Part shown: positions 1 to 49,100 of the stretch, piece after piece
How positions within the stretch are numbered: position 1 is the stretch's first letter
How the letters are laid out: every line of letters begins with the position of its first letter
Source of the DNA: Nelumbo lutea
Lineage: Eukaryota > Streptophyta > Magnoliopsida > Proteales > Nelumbonaceae
Direction of reading: 5' to 3'
Assembly (NCBI GenBank): GCA_022828595.1
Contig: JAKGHH010000001.1
Location: forward strand, 209,002,348 to 209,066,347
Length of the DNA: 64,000 bases
Notes under the pieces: model-generated
The model's database searches: none
What the model was told of the DNA's origin: nothing
What the model saw: the letters and a program-made list of their open reading frames with translations, nothing else
Position numbers and translations under genes: made by a program

Positions 1-7
1 TATTACA

Positions 8-510
8 GTGAAAGTGAGGTATTGGGACAAAACCTTGGGGATTTTTGGCCATTTTTCAGTTGATGATATCACTAGAGGATGGCAGCTGGTGGCATCCTCG
101 TCTTCTTTTAAAACAGAACTTCCATTGCCTTTGAAACCACCAAAACTCAATTGCATTAAACTAATTTTTGATGGATTCAGTTTGCGAAACCTTGGGTCAT
201 TAGGTGTTGGGGGAATACTCAGAAATGAAAATGGGAACATATTAGCTACATACTCTGGGCAATAGGTATGGGAAGCATGGGAAATTCAATCAGGGCAGAA
301 CTCTTGATAGCAATGCAAGGCCTAAAAATGGCTCATTGAACTATAACAACTTGGAGGTGGAAGGAGATACTAAGGTGGTAGTGGATTGGTTGAAAAACCA
401 ACAAGGATATTGGTGCTATGGGCAGATTATTAAGGAGATTAACTATTTTGGGGCCTATGTACGCAGAATGAATAAATTGAAAATGGGGTAGGGATTGCTA
501 TACATACTAC
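8..510 (+). mobile_element. 5'-truncated LINE: RNase H tail
   Basis: The open stretch 8-265 reads like the RNase H start of plant L1-type LINEs (PPKLNCIKLIFDGFSLRNLG). It continues in shifted frames to NLEVEGDTKVVVDWLKNQQG near 350-415. Frameshifts and stops make it a dead copy in the last visible MetAP2 intron. Confidence 0.65.
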
Positions 511-38034
<37,524 letters not shown>

Positions 38035-39261
38035 TCTTTCTTTGCTTCTTTAACAACTCTATAACAATCAATTTGCAATGGCAAAAGAATATAACGTTAG
38101 ATAGAAACTAGATAAAGAAAGCAAAAGGTCAATTTGACAACTAACGACCTTTCACATAGTCAACAAAAAGAATTGATCAGTAACATATACACATATCCAC
38201 AAAAAGGGAAAAAAAAACATGATTGCTTCCTAACATGTGAGAAGAAAACCTACAGGACTAATAGTTGACCGGAAAACACATTCAATGGAAATGCAATTTA
38301 CTTGTCATTCCCAAAGTTAAAATGTACTTTCTATTCCAGAATTCATATACCTCTTCATATTAGATTTTAGTTATTTTTTTCTGTACATAGTTGAGAATTT
38401 AGCTTTTATATCAAGTACTATCGTATATGATGTTAACAGAATCAGAAACTTCAACATGCAAAGCAAATACTCTTTGTATTTATTTGCTTCAATAGATGGG
38501 ACCATTAAATCTTTCCACAGTGTTTTTTTTTCCTTGTATGCCTTCCTTATTCAATCAAGGGCCATTTCCAAATATTGGACCCGGCCATTCAGGGTCTTAG
38601 AGGGCGCCGCGGGGGGTGGGGGTAGCCAATTTATTGCATGAAGTGGCCACTATAACCTGCCTTCTTCCAGCTCCAGATTTTACGACTGCACCAAGCAATA
38701 GCCCCCGTTTTTTCTTACTCAATATTATTGTTTTTTTCTTTTTTGACATATTTTTCAATATTATTATTTATTTTTGCTTCTTTCATTATTTCTTCAATTA
38801 TCACTGCCTTCTTCCCATATTATCCAAGGATGCCCTGAGCTTCCATCGATTTCCACCTCATGTTTCCAATTAACAAAAATAAAGCCCAAAATTAGCAGTT
38901 AATTCTTAGCCGATAACAAAGTTGAAAAATGAATATGAAATAACAGGGTATATATAAAACAAATAAAAATTGAGATGAATACTCCCAAAACAACAATACA
39001 AGTAGGGAAAAACAAAAAAAGGGGCCAGCTTTTCTGAAAGGCTCAAAATAATGTTCATGGTTCCTTCAATTTCAATAAAATTTTGATAGAACAGGGCAGA
39101 GCAATAAGAAACACTTGATCTTCAGACAGGCAGAAAAATAAGACCTCATCAACGTTGAAAGAAGCGACAACCAATCAAAACTCCACAGGTGATGAAGCAA
39201 AGACATGAGTTATTGAAGTTGGATCAAGAAATTCAGAAAATACTTCCTGGAAACGAAAGCC
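38035..39261. other. MetAP2 5' leader intron or upstream region
   Basis: No coding frame. Near the ATG on the minus strand is the acceptor TTGTTATAG. A GC-rich patch (GGCGCCGCGGGGGG) lies at about 38603-38617. Confidence 0.4.
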
Positions 39262-39410
39262 ATGAATACAGAGAGAGAGAGAGAGAGAGAGGGAGAGAGT
39301 TACTGGAGTTTGCTTGCTGGTAGCGTCCAGCGTCACGGCTCCAACACGAGAACCCTTGACTTTGGGCGGGGCGGCTTGGCACAAAACAATCAGACAAGAC
39401 GGCAATGGAA
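39262..39410 (-). promoter_or_regulatory. Candidate MetAP2 leader / core promoter
   Basis: On the minus strand a GC-rich block (GCCAAGCCGCCCCGCCC, about 39362-39378) is followed by a (CT)n tract (about 39270-39298). Pyrimidine tracts of this kind are common in plant 5' leaders. The good acceptor TTGTTATAG just before the exon 1 ATG suggests a leader intron of about 1.2 kb. Inference only; no TATA box was identified with confidence. Confidence 0.35.
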
Positions 39411-39439
39411 AAATTACAATATAAGGATGCAGTTTGAGG

Positions 39440-40650
39440 GGGACGCGGGCAGTCCACTACCCGGTTCTTGTAGCCCGATTTATGGTCGGGTTGTGTTGAT
39501 AACTTATCGGATCAACTATCTAATTGGGGAGGATTTGGTCGGGTTGAAGGTCAAACTCATGCCCAACCCTAAGACTTGGACCAGGAGTCGGGCACTCGGA
39601 CCGGGGTTGACCTCCAACCCAACCGGACCGGTCCAAATTACACGACAAATCCAAGTTATCAACAGAATCCATCAACTTACTTGAGTCAGGATCGCACCGT
39701 GCCTAGGCTTAAGTTATTACTAATATGGTTTTCGAACCGTCGTTGAACTAGATGATCGGACTATTTGGCCCGAGAACTGTTAGGCAATCAGTTCCGTTTT
39801 ATTCCAAACCTGGTCCCCAGTCAAAACCGTTGAATCAGTCAACGACCTACTGACCTAGGCAGTCAAACCGTCGATACGTTCAATGGCTTTTGGCCTTTTT
39901 TATTTTATTTTTTGTTAGAGCAGATCATCCATTTGAACTGGACAATCGAACCATCAACCCAGAAACCGGTGGCCAGAATGGTTCTGTATCTATGTCATTT
40001 TTTAAAACCATGATTGCTAGTGTTCAAATTGGAGAACCCTTTCCTCTTTTTTTTTTCAAAATCTATTTTTGAAATATACTAAATTTTTGCCAGCTTTTGA
40101 AAGGCTAGCACTGCCCACATAAAAGGATTTGATCACATGCATAGACTGCATAGCTCACGGGCCGGGTCAGGCTAAGTGCGGGTGAGGTTTTGTCTTTATA
40201 TTTACAAAATATGATCAGGCCCAAGACCCAATCCGGCCCAACCATCGGCCATCTGACCTAGGTCTTGAGTCCCGAGTTCAACCCTTATATAAAGTCTAAA
40301 CCTCAGCCAGAAAATTGAAAAGAAAATATTTTTTTCTTTTTTATTCAATAAAAAAACTAATTTATTTATATTAAAAGATCTCAAATCCTAAAACTAATTA
40401 AAGATCTCATTATGACTTGAAAAACGAGAATATGAACAAAGAAAAAATCATATTATATAAAATACATTTTTATTATATAATATATTATCAAGTCGGGCTT
40501 GGGTTCAGGCCGGGCTTTTTAAATTAAGTTAATATTTTGGAACCGAGCCCAAGCCCATAGGCCTAAATTCATGTCCAAGCCTGATTTAGAATGGACTAGA
40601 TCAGGCTGGCCAGCCAGGTTACGCGGCCCATGAACAGAACTAATAAGAAG
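39440..40650. repeat. Word-repeat sequences, elements not delimited
   Basis: Iterated CGGGTTG / AACCCG words (about 39440-39640), AACCGT-type words (39720-39990), and 40151-40642 with ends CTCACGGGCCGGGTCAGG and CGGCCCATGAACAG that resemble inverted ends of the element at 41541. No convincing target duplications. Confidence 0.45.
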
Positions 40651-41540
40651 TGAAATGCTACAAGTTGAAATGACTAGAAGGGTTAGGAAATGCTGCATTT
40701 GGCCTTCCATATTTTAAGGACTTGTTTCTTTTTTTGCAATTAAAATGTTTCTATCTACACTGAATTTTTAACTGTAAAAAGAAAATAAGTCTTTAAAATA
40801 AGAAATGTCAAATGCAGCTTAAAAAGGATATGGGTGGAAGTATTACAAAATGATTTGAGTGTTCATAATTCAAAAATGGATACGAAAGCAAATAAAAAGG
40901 AACGATAACAGGATTTATATAGCCAACCCTCATAATTGTAACAAGATTTAGATGATAATAATAGTGATAACGATGATGACTGTTGAACGTAGCATACATC
41001 ATTCACCATAACCTACGCTCGGAATGTCCATGGTACTGATGATATTTCTCACAAAAAGACATTGCTAGAAGAATAATCAGCATTAACATTTGAGTGGGAA
41101 GGCAAGCTGGTTTGAGCAGTGAACCCCAAAGGCAGTATATGGTTTGATAGAAAATAAGAAAGAAACAGAAAATTGAGACAAGGTAAATTACAAATTTCAT
41201 AAAATTCCTTATAAACTTCCCCTCACTAACCTTTTCTGTTGTGATCTTATTTTCCATCAAACCAAACATAGCCCAAGGAAAAAAAATCAGCTAAATCATC
41301 ATGCCACTTTATCAAAAGGAGCAGAAGAATCTAACAACAAAAGGAAAAGCAACAATACTTCCTAAGAAAAAGTGAACACGTAGGCACTTCACATTGATAC
41401 AAAGATCAATATATTATGTGGAAGTGTTGTAGGTGTGAGCTGGTTAATATAGAAGGGGCATAGTACAAATCAAATCTGTCAAATATATATGAGGAAGCAT
41501 AAACAATCCTTCATGCTCTTTGCCTGAGTGAGCATGCCAG
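40651..41540. other. Intergenic, no gene seen
   Basis: AT-rich. 41140-41265 contains GATGGAAAATAAGATCAC-type sequence and an end-like AAACCAAACATAGCCC that could be a Tourist-type terminus, but no partner end was found. Confidence 0.35.
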
Positions 41541-42013
41541 TAGACCTGTTCATGGGCCAGGTAGCCCGATGGCCTAGCCCGCACCCCGATCGGGCTTGGT
41601 TATGTAGTTAGGCCCACGGGCCTGACCTCGGGCCTAACACAGTAAGTCCGATTGTGTTTCAGGCCGGGTTTGGGATTTGTTAAAAAAGTCCAGCCCAACT
41701 CAGCATTATATATTTTATAAAATATATAATCTGTATTTTATATAAAATATATAAATAATATAGTATTTATTAAAAATATATATATATTTATAATTTAATA
41801 TATACATTTTTTATTCTCTCTCTCTCTCTCTATTTAGCTGCTTCAGTAGTAGTAACAGTATGGGCTAAATTTCGGGCTTGGGCCCAGGCTCAGGCTTTAG
41901 GCCCAAGTTGTAGGACGATGGTCGGGTTGGGCTCGGGCTCGAGCTCGGGCCTTAGAAAAATCTGTTAATACAGAGTGAAAGCGCGGCTCGAGCCTGACCC
42001 ATGAATAGGTTTA
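41541..42013. mobile_element. Word-repeat hAT-like element (GGGCTCGGGC type)
   Basis: Inverted ends TAGACCTGTTCATGGGCCAGG and TAAACCTATTCATGGGTCAGG (17 of 21). Flanks CATGCCAG (41533-41540) and CATGCCAA (42014-42021) form an 8-bp target duplication with one mismatch. Interior: GGCCCG / CGGGCT words around an AT-rich core. Confidence 0.75.
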
Positions 42014-42128
42014 CATGCCAAATGTGTGTGGTATAATTAGCAGTAATCTGAATGTTAAAATGGACATGATTCCCACTTTTGTTTCATTTGCATCTTGCTA
42101 GTCAGTCTAGATAAAGAGATTCTTTAAA

Positions 42129-42515
42129 TAGGGTGGATTTGAGCCAAGTCGAGTCGAATAGTACCAGGCTTTAGCTCGAGCTCAACTCATTTTATATTTT
42201 ATAAAAATATTTAGAAAAAATATTTTATAAAAATAAAATTTATATATAATTTTTTTATTTTATACTTAAAAATTAAGAATTATAATAATTAATAACTATA
42301 AAATTTTTATTTTATATATATATATATATATATTTGAGCCAGCTCGCGAGCCTCACATGCTGAGCTCTAGTAGGTTGAACTTGGCTCGTTTAATAATCAA
42401 GCCACTGAATTGGGCTTGAGCTTGAGCTCGAGTTCGGCTGAAACCGAGCCGAGCCTAGCTTTTCACGAGCCAAGCTCGAGTAGCCCGTGGAAAGCTCGGC
42501 TCGTTGCCACCCCTA
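42129..42515. mobile_element. Word-repeat hAT-like element (GAGCTCGAG type)
   Basis: Ends TAGGGTGGATTTGAGCC and TAGGGGTGGCAACGAGCC (inverted). The interior repeats AGCTCGAGCTC, CGAGCC and GGCTTGAGC around an AT core with (TA)n. Flanks TCTTTAAA and GCTTTAAT match at 6 of 8, so the duplication is only tentative. Confidence 0.6.
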
Positions 42516-42526
42516 GCTTTAATTCA

Positions 42527-43721
42527 TAAGGCCACGTTTGTTTGAGGTGGAAAATCGAACTAGGGTAAATTTTACACTCCGGTTTGATTTTACACGTGTT
42601 TTGTAGAGGTGTTAATATTGCCTCGTGAATTGATGTAAAAGTCCATTCTCACCAATATTTACATTGAAAATCAATGAAAAATTTACATCAATAAAATTGA
42701 TGTAAACTTTTCCTTCTCCGTCGAATGGTCTCCTCTATACGAAGAATCGAAGAGAGGGTAAGGATACCACTTCTCCTCTAATCGTGAGAAACCTCCTCCA
42801 TCCAAAATATCTCCATCCAAAGAAGAGCTTATCGGCCATTAACATCCTATCACCGGCCGTTAACATACTCAAAGCGCGGGCTTATGGAGATGAAATCATT
42901 GTCATCGACAGAGAGCGGGCTCAAAGTCGACTCCATGGAGTTTCAGAGCAGATCTCCTTCCAAACTAAGCCTAAGGCAAAGGGTTTGGGTTTCCTGCACT
43001 GAGGTCGGCTCTAGCCTTTAGGTTTAATTATTTAACAGACTAAACTACCTCACCTACAAACCTTCATCTCTAATCGTTGGAAAATATTTTTCCAACTCTA
43101 CCAGCTCCTCCTCAATCCCTCTCTGCCACTCATTGCATTCTGCTACTCGTTGTCGAAAATATTGAATCCTCTTGAAGCCTCCTGAAACTACCTGCTATCT
43201 CTACCATCCTTCCTTGCATTTGAGTATCCTATGATTCTTTCAACTTATTTGTTAAGAATGATACCCATCTAAGGATCTGAGGAGATTTTGTGAGAGAAGC
43301 TTGTTATGTTCTTGCAACGCAGCAGCGTTCCCTTCGTCGTCTCCTCTTCTACAGTTGTAATCTTTTTTCTGGCAGCGCAAGCTTGGACCTTGGCCAATAA
43401 CATATTGTTCTGTGCTTTATCATCATTGAGGAACTTCTCTGTGCCTTTCAATTCGTGAACCTTTCGAGCAAGTTCCCCTTCTATTATCTCCTTCTCCTTC
43501 CCCAAGCCTGAGAACATCTGTTCCAGGCTCTTCTATGCTGCCATGCTTGCACTGAGTTTCGGAGTTTTAGAACAGAGTTTTACTTTTACATCGAAACAAC
43601 CAAACAACATAAGAGAAGAATTCCAAAACACACCGGTTCAATTTTTCATCGATCACTAAACCATGATCAAATTTTCCATCCGTGTAAATTTGAATTTACA
43701 CCTCTACCAAACAGAGCCTAA
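42527..43721. mobile_element. PIF/Harbinger-like element carrying a coding fragment
   Basis: Element 42530-43718 is flanked by TAA on both sides (42527-42529, 43719-43721). Ends GGCCACGTTTG and, inverted, GGCTCTGTTTG match the Tourist/Harbinger style (GG-C-GTTTG). Sub-terminal parts are also inverted (GAGGTG...TTTACAC). No transposase. A coiled-coil-like frame occupies 43269-43517 on the minus strand. Confidence 0.65.
43269..43517 (-). pseudogene. Coiled-coil coding fragment inside Harbinger-like element
   Basis: Minus strand reads MFSGLGKEKEIIEGELARKV then HELKGTEKFLND and AQNNMLLAKVQACAARKK. It is highly charged with heptad-like Leu spacing and readable coding for about 60 residues. Upstream in frame, beyond one stop, KLSASMAA and KSLEQ look like a continuation. 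I do not recognise the parent gene; transposon capture is the likely origin. Confidence 0.45.
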
Positions 43722-44972
43722 GCAAATAATCATGGGAAAATCGCCATAGAGTAGAAGGTGGTGTTTGGTACTGTGGTAATTTTTTCGGAAATCATTTGTA
43801 CTTTTATTTCACATCATTCATATAAGCATTTCAACCTTACCTGACTATTTTTTTGTTTGGCTGGATTGTTTTAAACAATTCAGTTGTACGTCTCAGTTAT
43901 GGTTGTCCATTCATTTTCGGGATTTTGAAGGGAAGAAAATCAGTCAATCGGATTATGATTCTTATCGACCAATTTACCAATATTTTTATTTCAGAAACAC
44001 GTGAAACCAACATCAAAATTGATTTTCCCAAATACCGGTTCTCATACTTAAGTTGAGTTTCCCAAATAAAGGCTGAATAAAAAAATTTAAATAGACAAGA
44101 AATGCCCCCACAAGATACATTTATCTGGATAAATTAAACCAAAAAATAAAAAATAAAACATTGGTAAATAGGTTCTTGAAAAAACAAATAGGGCCCAAGT
44201 GGAAGCATTTTTTTTTTCTTTTATGTGTGTTTCTTGCTCTAAGAAAGGGTTTTCACTTTTTAGCTCATATACTATATGATGCCAAATGTCACATAACTGA
44301 ATTAAGTAACAATAAACGAATGGGGTTTATGTCTTATGTGCACAATCCAACAACTCTCCCAATTTCCAATATATCAGTCCAAGTACAAACGATTATTCTA
44401 TGATATTGCTGAAGGAGATGAAAATGGAAACTTCGTTACTACAGAACTACAGAAGTATGGACAATGGAAAGTTGGTTCACCCATAAAGGGTTGAATCTTT
44501 TGTAGAAACTTTTGAACATGGAGAAAGCCATAATAGAAGCAAACCACATTTGCTACGTCAGTATCTTAGCACTGCACTGTAACAAAGAAATCAAAAATTT
44601 TGATGGATTACCATGAGTTGGGATCTGCTTCTCACACAAGAATGACCTCACAGGCACATCCCATGGTGTATTAGAAACATTTCCCCTAAATAATAACACA
44701 TAAATATGAGAGATATTTCCAATGCACAGTAGAATGTGCCTGTGAGATCGATGTGAGGTGCCATGTATAAGGAGCAGATCCAGTCTCGATTACCATAACC
44801 CCACCTTGAATCAGATGAAATAAACATCAGGTCTTGGTCGGTCTTGGTGGGGCCACTGTACTACATCGAACGCCATGATATTTGGTTTTAGCCCTGTGCC
44901 ATGACACTGTCTAGCAAAAGTGAACTAAAAAATATAGCCATGCCAAGTGCCAACAGCTGATGTGGGCATTGA
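43722..44972. other. Intergenic, no gene seen
   Basis: AT-rich. GGTGGTGTTTGGTAC near 43758 hints at another small element but no matching end was found. Confidence 0.4.
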
Positions 44973-45581
44973 TAGGGTTGTTCACATGTTGGGTTAGGTT
45001 GGTTTGAGTCATCTTCTTCAACCGACCCGACATTGTCGGTTTACTTATTGACTAAACTAAAACCAACCGACTCTGAAGCAAAACTGTACCAAACATGAAG
45101 GGTCAATTTGGGTCGGCTATTGGTTTAGTCAATTTTTATATATATTTTAAACTAAAATATCTATCTATATTTAAATTTATTTCTCTTTAGTTTTTATGCA
45201 AAATCAAAATACATATTTAAATCTTAGTTTTTTATGCAAAATTGATTTTTTTGTCAATATATATTTAAATTTATATAAAACTGAACTAAATATTGTACCA
45301 TTGTATTATATTTATACTGGTTTTACATTTTTTATTTTTATCATAAATAACCATTTTTTTCAAAATTCAAACAAAACACAAATAAAATATATCAACATAA
45401 TTACTTAAACACAAAGGATAGGTTTGTTTCGGTTTGGCTTTAGTACATGAAAACCAAAACTGAACTAAATTGTCAGTTTATTCTCATTCAAAACAAAACG
45501 ACCAGTGGTTTTGAAAAACTGACCAACTCGGGTTCGGTTGGTCCGGTTTGATCGGTTTGACATTTAATGTGAACACCACTA
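44973..45581. mobile_element. Word-repeat hAT-like element (GGTTGGTTTGAGTC type)
   Basis: Ends TAGGGTTGTTCACAT and, inverted, TAGTGGTGTTCACAT (13 of 15). A perfect 8-bp target duplication GGCATTGA lies at 44965-44972 and 45582-45589. Interior: AACCGA / TCGGTT words at both sides and an AT-rich centre. Confidence 0.82.
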
Positions 45582-45589
45582 GGCATTGA

Positions 45590-46114
45590 GGCAGCTAGAT
45601 ATAGCAATTGCTTGATGGAAAGTTTAGATCATCATAAAAAATGTTTTGAAACTATGAAAGGGTTGCTCCATCAGATTTTTTTTTTGTAGGTTGTGATAAA
45701 AACAAAGCTTCTCAGTGCTCACATAACTGTTAAACATGGTTTAAGGAATGTTGGTTTCTGTCTGTTTAAACCTCCAGCATGGCTTGAAACATTCTTAGGG
45801 AGGATCTTTCCTTTCCTCTTGGCAGTTTGGTCTTTAGACTTTATGTAACATTTTTTTTTAATTTCCTGTTATTAGCAAGGAGTTGGGTCTTGACAAGATC
45901 AAATTTGCATTCGATGTGTAAAGGTTATGCACTAATCTTAGTAGTCATCAATCAAGTCCAAAACAAAATCAAATATACAATAGTCCACAATAGTGACATT
46001 GGCAAAACTGGGCAAACAAACTAGAATAAGAGATCCCATCCCATCCACAAAATTGACAGACAATTGATATGGATTCTATGATGTTCAATAAATAGTGTGA
46101 ATTAAATCTCATGC
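45590..46114 (-). other. ProRS 3' flank and probable 3' UTR
   Basis: Sequence after the ProRS stop. No poly(A) signal could be assigned with confidence. No other gene. Confidence 0.4.
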
Positions 46115-46179
46115 TCAATAACTCCTTCCCCAGTAAGTCCACTTCTTTGCAGGCTTCCCCGAGGCAAAGCAAAAGGTCC
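46115..46179 (-). CDS. ProRS last coding exon and stop
   Basis: Encodes [20 protein letters not shown] and TGA, the highly conserved ProRS C-terminus. Acceptor TTTTTGCAG. I could not fix the poly(A) site. Confidence 0.96.
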
Positions 46180-49100
46180 CTGCAAAAATGTAGTCGATCC
46201 AACTTCAGAATTTTTTACCGGAACAATGACCATAAAGATCAAAAGGAAAAATTAGATCAATCTTTTAAAAAGGTTTTATACAAGTTTATGAATCTTAAGA
46301 GAGGGCAGCCCCCATTAATCAGATGCCGCCATAGGATGATGCAATCAGTACCTTCAGGGAGTTCTGGCTGATCAAATGGGGAGCAGAGGGTCTTGGCTGC
46401 TCCCATCTCACCTTTTGTCCGTGCTTTCACATCTTTTTCTACTTCCTATAAGAAACAAAAACATAACAAATATTACAGATATCAAACATGAATAGCTCAA
46501 ATAAACAAATATTTTTTGGCATTCGTGGCTAAGCTTTTCACAGATAAACTAACCCCAGCTACCTCACTTTAACTGCTGTAAAAGTTTGTGAAAGGCATTC
46601 AGTTAGTTACTTGGTTCATATCTTAAATCCATTCTAGAAACTAATTAGAGGGAAAATCCTTCCCCTCTTTTGAAACCACCAAGACTTTGAAAGATGATTG
46701 GAAAACAACCATAACACACATATTCAATTAACATTAAAGAACATTACCAAAACAGCAGAAGACATGCCAAAGGGAAAAATCCTTCCCCCTTTTGAACCAA
46801 TTAAGGCTTTAGAAAGATCAGAAAACAAGCATAATCACACATAGTCACATATTCAATTAACATTAAAGAGCATCATCAAAACAGCAAAAACATGCCAAAG
46901 GGTCTGAATCCAGCCTACCCCCCCCCCCCAAGGCACTAGATAGCTGGGGCTAATATTGGGTAATGGCCTTTTCTAGATTGTGACAGAATTTCTCAGCATT
47001 ATGCATATATTCTCTTTTATTAACTTGTAGTAATCAGTCCTGAGTGTAGAATGAATAGATCTAAAACTGGAAACTAGATTTTTCTGGGAGCTCTGAACCC
47101 AAAACAAACTGTATCATCTCAAAGGAGAAAGCCCCATGCTGTATCTGAAAGGGCATCTAGTTATACAAGCTCGAAACATGCCTCATTCAGCATATTTTTA
47201 TATGCTAATAAAATTCTTGTCAGAATTTTAGATTTGAAAATTTAGCAAGTGACTAACAAGAAAAGAAATCCATTCCACAAGCAAGACAGCCTTTCTACTT
47301 CATAGTATCGTTAGTAACTCATGTCCAAGATTCAAAGACCATCGATAGTATAAAACATCTCATATTAAAGGAGAGATTTGTTTGGTGCACACTGATAAAG
47401 GGGATAAATGATACTGTACCTCCTCATCACACCAAGGAGCTAAGATCATTTTCTTTTGGTTAAGTGCTTCCATGAACTCATCCCACGTTTTTACAATCTT
47501 AACACAAGCGTCACGTTTTTTCTTTGCTGCATCAAGTAGGCTTTGATGAATATCATCCAACATGTCCTTCACTTTCTCAACCAGATTGGCCATTGGTATG
47601 TCCACTTTTGCTGAATTATCACGGCGAACAGCACGCACCTGAATATAAAGTCAAGATATTTGTAATTCTTTCTATGAATTGACAACAGTGTTGCAGTGAA
47701 GATCAATAAACACCAAAAGTCAAACACTGGCTATTCAGAAAAAGTCTAAGTATTCTAACATGGCACCATAAAAGCAAATTTTCAGTTTTTATATTGAAAT
47801 CATTGTTTTTGCCATAGCTCCCTCAGCTCCGAGTTCATTAACAAAAGTTGTGTTTTTTCCTACCACGGAAGAGATAAACACAGTGAAATAAGAATGGCAA
47901 ATCCTTTGGTTTTACCTGATTATTAGCCAAATCCTTTGGTCCAATTTCAATTCTCAGAGGAACACCTTTCATTTCCCAATGCGAGTACTTCCAACCAGGT
48001 GAGTAATTGTCCCTAAAATCTGCCTCAGCTCGAAAACCAGCTTCACTCAAGGTATTCACAGTTGCAGAGCAGGCATCAAATATAGCTTGTGTATTAGCAT
48101 CTTTGTAAGGAACAGGAACCACAATAACTTGTAAGGATGCTACTTTAGGTGGCAGTACCAGTCCTTTGTCATCACCATGAACCATCACCATGACCCCAAT
48201 CTATAATATAAAAAAAACAAGAAAATATATACATTAGTTAGATAATTGACCTAGTACTATATATCATACGGTTCTGATATCAAAGATGTATACAAAATAA
48301 CGATCCTCACTATTTACTCAATCCAAGCACGACAGATAAAAAAAGGAAAAAAAGGAATTGGAATTCCAGCAGATACCTCAAAATTCTGTAGTGCAAATAA
48401 AAGCAAGAAACTTAAAGAACAAAACTTAAAACAAATTAAAGGTTCACAGAAATACATAAGGCAACAGGTAAACCAACCCTTACTCTACATGACATGCGTA
48501 TCGGGTGTTTCGATACTATAAAACACTATTTTTTTTTTGGCTCTGAAATTTTCACAGGGGGTCGGTTTTAAGGGTAATTGACACTTTAAAAAAAGACTAA
48601 GTTTCTGAAAAATCCTTAAAGGTGTTTCGTTCAGCCACCAATACGGGGTGTAGCATATCAATACTTTGAAACTTGGATACTAGATGCCTATCTAGGGATA
48701 TATGTGGTGCTTGGCACATTATCTTTGCATATATTCCCTTTTTTTTACAATAATTAGCAACGAAGTAGACAGTTGCCAACCAAAAAAATCATTGATGATG
48801 ACATTTCATGGAACCAATAACAATGCCAGTATCATCAAGAGGTAAACTCATAATGATGATTGATCTAACACAGAAGAAACACATGAGGTGGAGCACAAGA
48901 CCAGCCATATAATTATATGACTAAATGATGAAGAAAGAATTAATGCATCCAAAAATGACACTACAGCCAAGAGGTTATTGAGGCAAGGCAAAAGTAGACT
49001 GCATGATACAGTTAACCTAAGCGTAGATACATTAGATACTATACACCCACAAACAAATGCTATCATGGTATTGCAAGATAGAGGAAAAACACAAAAGCAC

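Noticed and set aside
39262..39684. 140-codon plus-strand frame beginning in the GA repeat
   Set aside because: Starts in simple repeat and runs through word-repeat sequence; no protein features.
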